Counted from the first letter of the stretch, positions 1 through 9,421 are shown. The stretch: 64,000 nucleotides of DNA from Theocolax elegans (GCA_026168455.1 CM047431.1:64484668-64548667); one strand, 5' to 3'. Notes: generated from the sequence alone by a model not told the origin. Numbers and translations: made by a program.

Positions 1-21
1 GGATTACGAAAATATATGTAC

Positions 22-110
22 AAGCGTGCCTTACAACATTTGCACAACCTCATTGATTAATATTAATTAATATTATATTCACAGTGTAATTTAAAATTAG
101 TAGAGTAATT
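22..110 (+). repeat. Partial copy of a foldback MITE family
   Basis: This stretch, from GCGTGCCTTACAACATTTGC through the TTAATATTAATTAATATTA palindrome, is nearly identical to the left arm and centre of the complete hairpin element at 4,107-4,212. The right inverted arm is absent here. A third, more diverged copy is at 2,693-2,760. No protein is encoded; it is a non-autonomous repeat. Confidence 0.6.
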
Positions 111-223
111 ACAAGGCATAATTTTAGTATTGTTATTGGTACATCTAATAAATGAAGTATATAGATAGATGTTCTAAAATGAACTATTTATCGTTCATAA
201 TTCTAGTGATATTAAAAGTATAT

Positions 224-1000
224 TTAGTCTGCGGCATTTTTGTTTTCTTTTGGTATCTCCCTGTTTTCCATTTGATAAAGTGGTCCTCGATTTGCACTTG
301 TGCTAGCAGGTGCATATTCTGGAGGTGGTGGTGGTGCTGTATAGGGCTTCCCTGTGCTTTGCACACCATACCTGGCTGAGTCCTGATGGGGGCCTGGCAT
401 GTTGTATGTACTCGGGCCTTGATAGGGCGCCGCTGCATAGTTATTATTATATGCACCTCGTGCATATTCTTGATTGTGTCCACCACGGTTGTCTATAGGA
501 GGTCCATAGGGACCTTGAGCAACGGATGGTGCACCGTAGTGATGTTGCATGAATGGTGGTGGTCCTCCGTAACCGCTCCCCCAAGTAGCTGACCCCTGTT
601 GCGGAAATGGAGGCTGAAAAGCTCCGTGCATATGCGGTGCTCTGTACCCTGGTGGCTCAATATTTCTTCCAGGCGACCAGTACGTGGCTTGCCTATACAA
701 ATCCTTATGGGTAGTTGACGTGCTGGGTGTTGCAAGGGTTACTAAAGGGTCGTCTTTCTTGGACAAATTGAGCGGCGCTTCGTTTGAAGTCCCCAACATG
801 TTATGCACTGAAAAAAAAACGTATATCAAAAAATTAAGTATAAATAAATAAAAAACATTATAGCATAATAAATACTTACATACGTCGACCCAACTTGATG
901 TCATAACTATTATACGACTTGATGAAAAAAATATATGAGCGGAGTGAGCCGACGTGCAATCGAAATCGAAATGCGATGATTTGAACGACTGGAGGGGCAT
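224..1000 (-). CDS. Two-exon gene for a Pro/Gly/Tyr/Gln-rich protein with a PLNLS motif
   Basis: I do not recognise the family. The frame is open from ATG at 1,000 to the stop at 224, but the stretch 879-808 (reading the minus strand) is a textbook 72-bp insect intron: GTAAGT donor after 880, long T-run and CAG acceptor before 807. Splicing keeps the frame (codon split 1+2) and removes an implausible Tyr/Phe/Leu run. A second possible start is ATG at 904. After the intron comes APLNLSKKDD; PLNLSKK resembles the PxDLS(x)K motif that binds the CtBP corepressor. The rest, about 180 residues, is low complexity: PPG, GYGGPPPF, YGPP, PPPPPEYAP, with no transmembrane segment or enzyme motif. This composition fits a nuclear or RNA-associated disordered protein, but that is inference. 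It starts head to head with the exon at 1,195. Confidence 0.5.
   Translation of the reverse strand: MPLQSFKSSHFDFDCTSAHSAHIFFSSSRIIVMTSSWVDVCKYLLCYNVFYLFILNFLIYVFFSVHNMLGTSNEAPLNLSKKDDPLVTLATPSTSTTHKDLYRQATYWSPGRNIEPPGYRAPHMHGAFQPPFPQQGSATWGSGYGGPPPFMQHHYGAPSVAQGPYGPPIDNRGGHNQEYARGAYNNNYAAAPYQGPSTYNMPGPHQDSARYGVQSTGKPYTAPPPPPEYAPASTSANRGPLYQMENREIPKENKNAAD
808..879 (-). other. Predicted 72-bp intron
   Basis: On the minus strand the sequence reads T|GTAAGT at 880/879 and ends in a run of T followed by CAG|TG at 808/807. Length, strong donor and polypyrimidine tract are typical of insect minor-length introns. Phase is conserved across the junction (GTA, then T+TG). Confidence 0.65.
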
Positions 1001-1194
1001 TTCCAGGAAATTCTACAGCTGTAAAACAGTTGTTATTGTTAAAGTGTACTAAGTATACTTACTTTAACTCTTGTTTTATTTATTGTAGTTATATTACAAT
1101 AAACAGTTGCAAATACTATTAATTTTGTTAATAAATTTTAAGTTTTTTCATACTTATAATATATAATAATATAAACAAATAAATACAAAGAGAA
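1001..1194. promoter_or_regulatory. Putative divergent promoter region
   Basis: AT-rich interval of about 190 bp (290 bp if the inner minus-strand start at 904 is used) between the starts of two oppositely oriented genes. It contains a TTATAATATATAATAATATAA stretch near 1,155 that could serve as a TATA-like element. No specific factor site is recognised; the call rests on position only. Confidence 0.25.
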
Positions 1195-1305
1195 ATGAAT
1201 AAAAAAAAGCAGATTAGCACGTGGGTTCGGCAGATTGCTAATAATATTGATAAAATTGATGAAGTTAATTTCAATTCGATTAATACCTCTAGTTTAATTA
1301 ATAAG
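1195..1305 (+). CDS. Probable first exon of the OTU-domain gene
   Basis: ATG at 1,195 opens 37 codons beginning MNKKKQISTWVRQ and ending SLINK at a strong splice donor, AAG|GTACGT (1,306). Without splicing the frame would stop two codons later. The donor is phase 0, and the first open codon after the TAG acceptor at 5,777-5,779 is also phase 0 and enters the OTU frame, which otherwise has no ATG at its N-terminus. I therefore join it to the exon at 5,780 across a 4,474-bp intron full of repeats. The joining is inference; the donor and the phases are seen. No domain is recognised in this short exon. Confidence 0.45.
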
Positions 1306-1374
1306 GTACGTTAAATATTTGTAACATTATTGTCCATAATATAAAGTTACTAAAAAATAACAATAAAAATTATC

Positions 1375-1419
1375 ATTAAAAATATAATTTTTCTCGCCCA
1401 GGCAAAAGTTTTTAAATTA
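1375..1419 (+). repeat. 45-bp direct repeat, copy 1
   Basis: A 45-bp sequence containing TTTTTCTCGCCCAGGCAAAA is repeated perfectly at 1,886-1,930. The two copies flank a 466-bp insert that belongs to the repeat family described at 1,420-2,172. Too long for a normal target-site duplication; it may be a scar of recombination or of a previous insertion. Confidence 0.7.
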
Positions 1420-2172
1420 ATATAGAATTTTGTCGGTCTTGCTGAGCTAACGTCTAACGACTCTAAGAACTCCAAGTTGCTCGCTCGAAAAGGCACGACA
1501 ATTCGCCACGTATCAATCCCGAGGACAACATTATGAAGGCCACAAGCCGCCAGACATAAACCAAAAGAAGAAGCAAATAAAATACTAAGTTATAAAATTG
1601 AAAATATTTTAATAAGAAAGAAAGAAATTTTAAGTCTATGTGTTTCGTCTTGGGACCGTCTGTCAGAATTCATCAGTGGGGCGCAAACGGTCCCTGCCCC
1701 AGACACACAAGACAATATTATTGAATCAAAATAATGATAAACTTAAAATTTTGGTATCGTAAGAACAAATGAACGGAGCCTATATAAGTACACATAAGGT
1801 GGAAAATCTGATTGTGGATGGAAAAGTGCCCCCTAATATCAGAGTATGTACTATGGACATAATTTTAAACCAAAGTCCTGTTATTATTAAAAATATAATT
1901 TTTCTCGCCCAGGCAAAAGTTTTTAAATTACGAAACTAGACGAAACACATAGACTTAAAATTTCTTTCTTTCTTATTAAAATATTTTCAATTTTATAACT
2001 TAGTATTTTATTTGCTTCTTCTTTTGGTTTATGTCTGGCGGCTTGTGGCCTTCATAATGTTGTCCTCGGGATTGATACGCGGCGAATTGTCGTGCCTTTT
2101 CGAGCGAGCAACTTGGAGTTCTCAGAGTCATTAGACGTTAGCTCAGCAAGACCGACAAAATTCTATATTAAT
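1420..2172. repeat. Composite inverted repeat (foldback) of a dispersed family
   Basis: The left arm (about 1,421-1,648, starting ATATAGAATTTTGTCGGTCT) is reverse-complementary to the right arm (about 1,940-2,172) over roughly 230 bp, with only scattered mismatches. The loop holds a second part (1,649-1,878) with a TATA-like CCTATATAAG at about 1,779. Arm plus loop occur together in the opposite orientation at 7,909-8,650, so the family unit is about 460 bp and this locus has one whole copy plus an inverted partial one. It could be a non-autonomous element or a solo LTR; no coding capacity was seen. It lies inside the proposed intron of the OTU gene. Confidence 0.65.
1886..1930 (+). repeat. 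45-bp direct repeat, copy 2
   Basis: Perfect copy of 1,375-1,419. It lies inside the loop of the composite foldback, just before the right arm begins. Confidence 0.7.
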
Positions 2173-2404
2173 TTAAAAAATAAAAATTATCATTTTAAAG
2201 AAAAAGATTTTTATAATAAAGTAGTTAATTATCAATACTTTATTTAAATAATTGAAAAATCTAAATTTCCATCATATGTTTTGGAAATGCAAATATAAAA
2301 TTATTTAATAGATAATTGTCTGGGTTACTGTAACTATTATACAGTATCTGATAGGTATAGCAGTTTTTTAAATTTAGATATAATTATCTTATCATTAAAA
2401 TTAT

Positions 2405-2492
2405 ATTTTCACCACACGTAGACCGAAAGTACCACATTCCCTCCCGGCACCGAAAAAGGAATGTGTTATTTTCGGCCTACTGGTGGTGAAAA
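2405..2492. repeat. GC-rich hairpin 1
   Basis: Left arm at 2,405-2,440 (TTTCACCACACGTAGACCGA...) pairs with the right arm at 2,457-2,492 (...TCGGCCTACTGGTGGTGAAA) over about 34 bp, with a short loop around CTCCCGGCACCGAAAA. It stands out in composition from the AT-rich surroundings. It may be one half of a foldback element together with the adjacent hairpin 2. Confidence 0.7.
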
Positions 2493-2501
2493 ATAGTATA
2501 C

Positions 2502-2616
2502 ATCCCACGGGAGGTAAAATGGTCACCCCATAGCACATGTTTGCCACCCTCGCCTTCGGCTCAGGTGCCAATTTACATGTGCTATGGACTGACCAATACT
2601 TTACCTCCCTAGGTGT
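2502..2616. repeat. GC-rich nested hairpin 2
   Basis: Arms at 2,502-2,540 and 2,574-2,616 share GGGAGGTAAA...TAGCACATGT in inverted orientation; the loop (TTGCCACC...GGTGCCAA) is itself an inverted repeat, so the whole 115 bp can fold as one extended hairpin. It lies ten bases after hairpin 1 and belongs to no gene I can identify. Confidence 0.7.
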
Positions 2617-3240
2617 GTAATATACTAATTATTGAAATTATCTCTTATAATTTAAATGCATGAAAATGAGGAACTATATATTTAAGCGTGCCATACAACA
2701 TTTGCACCTTTTCATTAATTATTTTATATTAATTAAAATTGTAATCAAAATAGTAGTTATTATGTACTCAGAGAGTATGTAACAATGCTTTTCTTATCTG
2801 TGCATTTGATTCTCTGTCAAATACAAATAATACAGAAAATATATTTTAAAATTTATTTACAAGTTTTATGACAGATAAGCAATGGAATTTATTATAATGC
2901 CGAGTCACTGTATACGCCATAGCTAGTATTATGAGTGTAATTTTACTTAATATAAAGCAATTAATAAGGTGCTACAACGATATAACGAGGTATCGTGCAA
3001 CTTATATTCAAAATAAAACACAGCAATTAAAGTAAATCAAATAAAATAGAATATTTATTAGAAAGGCAAAATACCGGCATTAAAAACCCTAGATTAAGTA
3101 GGGAAAAAGCCTTGGTATTGTTAACATTACAATTATCAAAAAAAAAAAAAAGATTAAAATACAAGTAAGGCAAACATGTAAATTATTAATTAAAGTTGCT
3201 AAGAAATAATACTTAACCGCGGAAACTTAATAATACATTG
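2617..3240. other. AT-rich non-coding stretch
   Basis: No convincing coding frame on either strand. It contains a diverged copy of the MITE left arm (AAGCGTGCCATACAACATTT at about 2,690) and a run of 13 A at about 3,140. It is part of the proposed OTU-gene intron. Confidence 0.5.
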
Positions 3241-3249
3241 CATCGTTAT

Positions 3250-3900
3250 ACCTATATATATATATATATATATACTCGAAAATACGTGCGCTGCTAGTCC
3301 TCGCTGTGTTAAGGTGGTCCGTCGCCCAGGAGATCCTTCACTTCACCATGGATTACGTCCTGGACTAGCATAGGCCACCAGTATGTTCTATCTCTCAACC
3401 CGGGGCTGGCAGTTATACAACAATCACCGAACCCGTGAAAACGGCGAAGCCACTTGCGCTTCGCCACCAATACCGAACCACCCGCTCACAGGCACAAGGA
3501 CCAGAACAAACGGCCCCACACGATATCGTTAACACTCGCGATGCACTCAGTACGACATTCTCAGACGCCCGGCCACAAACGTCCGTCGACTCCCGCAGGT
3601 ATCACCCGAAGCTTCCTCCGACGCACGAACCGATCACCTCGAATGCACGAGCGTAATTGCCGAATGATGTTCAAGTCGCAACTCGATCGTCCTAACTGTA
3701 CCAGAAAGGAGGGTGGAGGCGCAATGCCCTTTTGGACCCCGTACGTACTAATATACGAAGTATACCGACGACCTTTCATACCTCGGAACTCATGATGCCA
3801 CTATGGTCAACACTCGAACGGGGTTTCCCGGGTGACGCGCCACTGATGTTTATTAGCGGTAATAAAATCATCCGTGCAAGAATATCGAAATATAACGAGA
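3250..3900 (-). repeat. GC-rich island next to a (TA)n run, possible truncated LINE 3' end
   Basis: About 600 bp of markedly higher GC content sits in AT-rich DNA. At its left edge is a (TA)n microsatellite (about 3,250-3,274). On the minus strand the order GC-rich body then simple-repeat tail is what a 5'-truncated non-LTR retrotransposon leaves, but I see no reverse transcriptase remnant. The short overlapping frames on both strands show no family. The identity is uncertain. Confidence 0.3.
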
Positions 3901-4106
3901 GACATTAATTGTTCACCAGTTGGAAAATCCCGGAGCCCGCTAGTACCTGCATGTTTAAGCATGTCCTAAACTCGAACTGATCAAAACCTTGTACATTTAA
4001 TGAAAATATCGTTATTGCGTTCAAAAATACGCGACGCGCGAAACTATAGATGATATTGAAAATCAAGATAATATTTCCCGCGATTTGAAGCGCATATTGG
4101 CGCAAA

Positions 4107-4212
4107 CACGTGCCTTATAACATTTGCACAACCTCATTGATTAATATTAATTAATATTATATTCACAGTCTAATTTAAAATTGAGGTGGTGAAAATGTTG
4201 TATGGCACGCTT
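4107..4212. mobile_element. Complete small foldback MITE
   Basis: Left arm 4,107-4,135 (ACGTGCCTTATAACATTTGC... CCTCA) and right arm 4,182-4,212 (TGAGGTGGTGAAAATGTTGT...GGCACGC) are inverted repeats of about 29 bp around a TTAATATTAATTAATATTA centre. Partial copies at 22-110 and 2,693-2,760 show that it is a dispersed family. There is no transposase; it would depend on another element. The superfamily cannot be told from the termini. Confidence 0.6.
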
Positions 4213-5779
4213 GATCATACATTTCCAAAATTTCATGCAATCAAATATTTACAAAAGATAATTTTGATGTCGTTAATGATGCAGAATTCAACTAATTAAA
4301 GAAATATATACAAAAATGATTGAAAATATGTTAAACTATTTAGCAGTCTTGAATTAAGCTAGTAAATTTTATATCTTTACTGCTATAACTCTTGTACATA
4401 GACACTACATAAATGTTTTTCCTCAATCTGGAAATTACTGTAATCTGTCAAATAAAGTTTTTCATAAAATTTATCAAATATTCTGGTTTAATGGCTATTT
4501 GACAGATTATATCTTTGAAAAAAATTTTACTTTTCATTATTATTTTATAGAAATTTTTAAAGTAATGTTTATAACTAACAAAAAATCATAGGTAGATAAA
4601 CCCAACGGCATTTAAAACTACAAGTTTACATTCAAAAAAAATTATCTTTAAAACTGGCGTCTTATTAAATATAATTAAAAATTTAGTAATTTTTTTGTTT
4701 TTAACTTCTAATAAAAAACTAAAAAATAGATATTGTATAATGAAACTAATAGGACTTAAACCCATTATGTCTCAAGTGGACGCATCAAATTTTCCGAATT
4801 GAAGATGGCGGATCCAATATGGCTGTCAAAAAATCGATAATATATATAATTTTCATTATGAGGATTTTTATATGGGGATTCTCGTAATTGGGGATATTTC
4901 GTGTATGGGGATTTCTACGGTCGCTGATTACGAATGTGATATCAAATTTTCCGAATTCGAGATGGCGGATCCAATTCGATGATGTCAGATTCATCGACCC
5001 ATCAAATGATCATACCTGAATTTTGATGAAGATTGGAAAAGAAACATTTTTTTTGAGACGATACCACAAATAAGAGAGAATTTTTCACTTTCCGGTGCCA
5101 TATTGGAGGCTACTATGTTAAATTTGGAAAAACGATGTGGAATGTTTCCAAGATTAGATAGAGTTTTTTTTCTTCATTTGGTTTATTTATATTGAAAATA
5201 TTTTAGAATCTATATTTGGAGTAAGGAAATCGCGTCTTCGGAGCTTGATCTTTAATATGTCTTTATTTTTGTAATTATGAAAATAGTGATGGAAACATGT
5301 AAAATGGTGGCTTAACTTTTATTATTCAATACTAAATAAAGTTTCGTTAGTTTTATATAACATTAATGTACTGTGCTGCTGTATAAATTAATGGTATCTT
5401 TTTCTCTAATATGATTATTGACAGGTAATGTTGAAAATGTAAAGGTACTCTTCTCGGTCGGTGGTAAATTGATACAAAATTGAAGGTTATTCATCATTAG
5501 TCGTTCCACATTTATTAATGTCAACTAATTTTATATTTTTACGTATTTATTATATATTTAGAAATAAATCCACAGTGTACGCAGGTTAATATTAAAAATT
5601 ATTTTTCGCTGAATTTTTTGTAACTTTTTTCACAACGTTGATAAATATTTACTTGAATTATTTCCACTACACCCCTATAAATATATTCTCTAGTAACTTT
5701 ATACATAAATAGTACTCAAAATTAATAAGTATCATACTTAATTTATGATAAATGTTTGTAAATTTATGTATTTGTATAG
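4213..5779. other. AT-rich stretch, remainder of proposed intron
   Basis: No coding region supported. The only structure seen is a duplicated motif (see 4,784-4,975) and ordinary AT-rich sequence. The end, TTTGTATAG at 5,771-5,779, is a usable splice acceptor for the OTU exon. Confidence 0.5.
4784..4975 (+). repeat. Duplicated ATGGCGGATCCAAT motif
   Basis: The sequence ATCAAATTTTCCGAATT followed by GA(A/G)ATGGCGGATCCAAT occurs at 4,784-4,817 and again at 4,941-4,975, a spacing of about 157 bp. A related trace, GGTGCCATATTGGAGGC, is at about 5,095. It looks like the remains of a dispersed non-coding repeat. Confidence 0.5.
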
Positions 5780-6739
5780 TTTGCCCAATTGTTAAAACGT
5801 AAGAGCGATCGAACGCTGCGAACTATATTGATGGGTGCCTGGAATAAGCCAAATTCAGAATTAAAATGTGAGGTTGAACATCTATTGAGGAAAAAAAATA
5901 AATTAAGCAATAATAGTCCGTCAGGTGGAAGTTATTCGGAGGTAAGTGTAACCAGCGCTGAAAAAATAAATGATTATAATTTGATTATTAATTATAAGAA
6001 GGAAACTGAAATTGTGATACTGGATACGGATGCGTATGAAATAATAGATGTAGTTGGCGATGGTAATTGCTTATTCAGATATATCACATATCATCTATAT
6101 AATGATGAAAATTTACACCTGACTGTTAGGCAGGAAATCGTAGAATTTGTAGTAAAGAATTGGCAGGAGCAAGTTAGCTTATTGCTAAGTACATGCGATG
6201 AAGTAAAATATCAAAATGAAACTCATTACAAAGAAAGTATGAGTACAAATGGAACATTTGGTACAGATTATGAAGTAGGTGTAGCAGTGCAAATATCTAA
6301 CATATCGATTATAATTTTTCGAAAATATGCAGATGGTAACATTTGCAAAGTGCAAAATTTAGAAAATGAAAATAAAAATGGAGTCTTACATCTATTATTT
6401 ACCGGTGAGGAACGACATGGACATTGGCAAGTTATAAAGAAAAGAAGTAACGAAGGAAATACTGACATTGTAGCAAATACAGTCGAAAATGAAAAAATTA
6501 GTTATTCTGATGCCGTAAAACATATGGTTGGAAGTAATGAAACGAAAAGTAAAAAGGAAGAAAAAATAAATCTTAAGGAGGATACTGATTATAGAGATGG
6601 AGGCAAAACAAACGATGATCTTGCAGATAAAAACTGTGACAGTTCGAACAAAACCTATATCGCTAATAGTAAATACAACAATGTTTTATATTGTATGATG
6701 AGTCGATTTTATTTAAACTATCAAAATTATAAAATCTAA
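5780..6739 (+). CDS. OTU-domain cysteine protease, exon 2, 3' end truncated by an LTR
   Basis: The frame opens after a TAG acceptor at 5,777-5,779 and runs to 6,739. The region encoded by about 6,040-6,440 is an OTU domain: VVGDGNCLFR holds the catalytic Cys (codon 6,068-6,070) with the Asp of the DGNC motif, a conserved middle (GTFGTDYEVGVAVQISN) follows, and GHWQVI supplies the catalytic His. OTU proteins are usually deubiquitinases; some viruses and transposable elements also carry them. The frame has no ATG before 5,831 (ATGGGTGCCTGG), so either translation starts there or, as I prefer, an upstream exon (1,195-1,305) is spliced on in phase 0. The C-terminal part after the OTU fold is Lys/Glu/Asn rich. 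From 6,696 on, the codons belong to the LTR of element 1, so the native C-terminus is lost or lies elsewhere. Confidence 0.75.
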   Translation, partial: FAQLLKRKSDRTLRTILMGAWNKPNSELKCEVEHLLRKKNKLSNNSPSGGSYSEVSVTSAEKINDYNLIINYKKETEIVILDTDAYEIIDVVGDGNCLFRYITYHLYNDENLHLTVRQEIVEFVVKNWQEQVSLLLSTCDEVKYQNETHYKESMSTNGTFGTDYEVGVAVQISNISIIIFRKYADGNICKVQNLENENKNGVLHLLFTGEERHGHWQVIKKRSNEGNTDIVANTVENEKISYSDAVKHMVGSNETKSKKEEKINLKEDTDYRDGGKTNDDLADKNCDSSNKTYIANSKYNNVLYCMMSRFYLNYQNYKI

Positions 6740-8904
6740 CCGCACGCTAATACTTTTAATCAGTTCCGTTTACCTCAATTGACTATAATTAAAAGTCTCA
6801 CCTCGGCTTGAGATTTCCGCACTCTGTAAAGGGGGGTCAGAAAAAAAATGGCGAAACCCACGTCGAATCAACAATGATAGTTTATTAATTTTTCTCGACA
6901 ACACAAACAACACGGATAACACGAGGATCAACTACCAATAAATGAACAATTTATAATTATAATGAACAATTAAATTTATTAGCAAATTAACGATAATTAC
7001 ATCCTAATGGTCATTGAGCGCTGCATCGATCTAAAACATGAAACGCAATACGAATTTCTTAAACAATCTCATTTAATAAACAATTATTTAATAAATAAAA
7101 GAAAAGAAAACGCGACGCGATCACACACACAATCTCACTCACACACACCTAAATAGGGTAAATTTCGCGCCAGAAATCGACATTAACTCGATTCTCGATA
7201 AAAATATTAATTTAGACTCGAGCTGAAAGAAAAGTTTGTTGCCGATACTCTAAAACTATCGGATCTGCTACCTTACTCAATTTATCAAAACTACACCTGT
7301 AAATAAAAAATATAACTCGAAAAATACACAATTACATTTATATCAGCTATCCATGATTCTCGAAGCTGTAAATTAAATTAAATATTAAACGATCTCACCA
7401 ACATTCCACCTTGAATACACTCTCAATATTAATAATTATCCTTTCTTTTAGTTGTCCACAATAAAATAATTATGTCCTTATTGTCCTGGACTCACAATGC
7501 TCAATTTAATATTAACTGATAATTTTTCAAAATGGAGACTCCCTTTTCTCAATATCTCTGTATTCTCACAATGATCTCTCTTACGCTTTCTCAAAAACAC
7601 CTCTGTACTCAATCAAGGCTAGGACAAGAAGAACGGAAGGACGCGATCGAGGGATGATCCGCCCCCCGTAACGAGCTTTTCTGAGATCACCTGATTATAG
7701 ATCATTGGATATGTTGGCTGAAACTCGATATTATTCGTGGAAAATTCTCTCGACAATTTGATTGGTTTTATTCCAGGATGCGCGAACCTGCGCGAGGATA
7801 ATTGTCCTCATGAAAAATCACTCATATGGCGCGACACTCGAAATCAAATTGCCGGACTCGAAATATCTTAATTTCATCATACTCGAAAAACACCCAATTA
7901 TAACACCACGTCCATAGTACATACTCTGATGTTAGGGGGCACTTTTCCATCCACAATCAGATTTTCCACCTTATGTGTACTTATATAGGCTCCGTTTATT
8001 TGTTCTTACGATACCAAAAATTTAAGTTTATCATTATTTTGATTCAATAATATTGTCTTGTGTGTCTGGGGCAGGGACCGTTTGCGCTCCACTGATGAGT
8101 TCTGGCAGACGGTCCCAAGACGAAACACATAGACTTAAAATTTTTTTCTTTCTTATTAAAATCTTTTCAATTTTATTACTTACAAGGAGAGTATCCCAGG
8201 TCCGGATTACGGATCTTGTCCTAACTCTAGGATAAGTTTTGTTATATAAAAATATGAAGAAAGCCAGAGTTATAGACCCTAACGCTCGATATTACGGAAG
8301 TTATACACTGTTAATGCTATTTTTTAAAAAAAAAGAACCTCTTCTTCAAATGCTTATAACTTTTAAACAATAAACTATCAGCCCTCAAATATAAATTCAT
8401 TTAAAAGCTGAGATAAAATAGATACAGTTTAAAAAAATATAAGCTCAAATCCGTTGCAATGGAGCAAAGTTATAGCAGAAATAAAAATTTGTAGAAATTT
8501 TGACGAAAATTAAGCACTGCGATTTGTTAAGCTAAATTTCTGAAGGCTTGTGGCCTTCATAATGTTGTCCTCGTCGTGCCTTTTCGAGCGAGCAACTTGG
8601 AGTTCTTAGAGTCGTTAGCTCAGCAAGAACGACAAAATTCAATATTAATATAAATCGCAATATCAATTACCCATATAATACAATGAGTGAGAGAGAGAGA
8701 ACGCCTTATATATATATAGGCATGCTTATATATTTAATATACCTCGATACTCTCTCTCTCTCTCGGCTATATCATGCTCCCCACTCTGATAGCGGCGCGA
8801 GCATGTTGCGCGTACTCATTATTCGGGAGAGAGCGATCGCGTGCGTTACTCCGCTCCCCCACCCTACCCCTCGTGTCGACAATACCCGGTGTACGTCGTT
8901 TACA
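6696..8904 (-). repeat. 3' LTR of element 1, interrupted by an insertion
   Basis: Positions 6,696-7,908 match 18,267-19,477 closely (about 97-98% by eye), and 8,651-8,904 match 19,604-19,847. The plus-strand edges read TGATGAGTCG and TTTACA, giving TG...CA ends. Between the two matching parts, about 126 bp of LTR sequence have been replaced by 742 bp of another repeat (7,909-8,650). A GA/CT microsatellite pair and TATATATA stretches around 8,690-8,760 are part of the LTR and may include its promoter. Confidence 0.75.
7909..8650 (+). mobile_element. Insertion in the 3' LTR: second copy of the 1.4-2.2 kb repeat family
   Basis: Positions 7,911-8,187 are reverse-complementary to about 1,600-1,855, and 8,544-8,645 match the remaining arm seen at about 2,040-2,165. 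Between them lie about 356 bp of unrelated AT-rich sequence (8,188-8,543). Compared with the intact 5' LTR, insertion went with a loss of about 126 bp. No reading frame of note. Confidence 0.65.
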
Positions 8905-9347
8905 GCAGCTGCACTAGCCCCCATCCCCCATTGACACTCGAAGGTATTGGACGGTCTCGACGGTGATCTAGGGCGTCTACGCCCCTCCGCACGTGGACGC
9001 CGCATAGAGCTAAGCGCCTCCGTGCGGAGAAGCTCCACCTCCATATCCTCGTCGGTACCGTACGGACTCGATATTAGGACATGGTTATTCCTACCAGAGG
9101 GTGTAACTCGATCGTCCTCGGTATTTCTGGATGGTCTGGAGCGTCGAGGAATTCGGGGAATGGCTCCCCTTCCCACTCCAGCTGCCCACCGTTTATCCGC
9201 ACTCAGGCTCTGCTCGGTGTTGGATCGAGCCATCTCCTCCGTCTGGATCGCTTCCAACTCGTCCGCATATGAAGCACCAGGGACGGTTGGTGGGATTGAT
9301 TCCATTAACTCTTGACATCTAAACAAATTTAACTCTCTTTTACTCAC
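8772..9347 (-). CDS. ORF3 of element 1: arginine-rich protein in the env position
   Basis: ATG at 9,347 starts 74 bp after the pol stop and the frame stays open for 191 codons. The N-terminal half is acidic and polar (MSKRELNLFRCQELMES, ELEAIQTEEMARS); residues around 60-130 are rich in arginine and proline (IPRRSRPSR, RRPRAEGRRRPRSPSRPS), suggesting nucleic-acid binding. There is no signal peptide or transmembrane segment, so it is not an obvious envelope protein. The frame passes through the polypurine tract (8,905-8,933) and about 45 codons into the 3' LTR; the same part of the 5' LTR is soon stopped, so the C-terminus may not be meaningful. It is intact while gag and pol are not. Not recognised; function unknown. 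Confidence 0.45.
   Translation of the reverse strand: MSKRELNLFRCQELMESIPPTVPGASYADELEAIQTEEMARSNTEQSLSADKRWAAGVGRGAIPRIPRRSRPSRNTEDDRVTPSGRNNHVLISSPYGTDEDMEVELLRTEALSSMRRPRAEGRRRPRSPSRPSNTFECQWGMGASAAAVNDVHRVLSTRGVGWGSGVTHAIALSRIMSTRNMLAPLSEWGA
8905..8933 (-). other. Polypurine tract of element 1
   Basis: On the minus strand the bases just before the 3' LTR read GGGGGATGGGGGCTAG, then TGCAGCTGC and the LTR start TGTAAACG. The G-rich run in this place is the expected plus-strand primer. It overlaps ORF3. Confidence 0.5.
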
Positions 9348-9421
9348 AACTCGATTCAGATATTCACTGACAACACAACTAGATACTTCCCTTTTACCGT
9401 GACATCAGATGATTACAACAT

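Noticed and set aside
3435..3795. Two overlapping plus-strand frames and one minus-strand frame in the GC-rich island
   Set aside because: No recognisable family, overlapping registers, and the GC content alone explains their length. Kept only as part of a possible retrotransposon remnant.
8947..9322. Plus-strand frames of 62-122 codons opposite ORF3 of element 1
   Set aside because: They are antisense shadows of the arginine/serine-rich ORF3.
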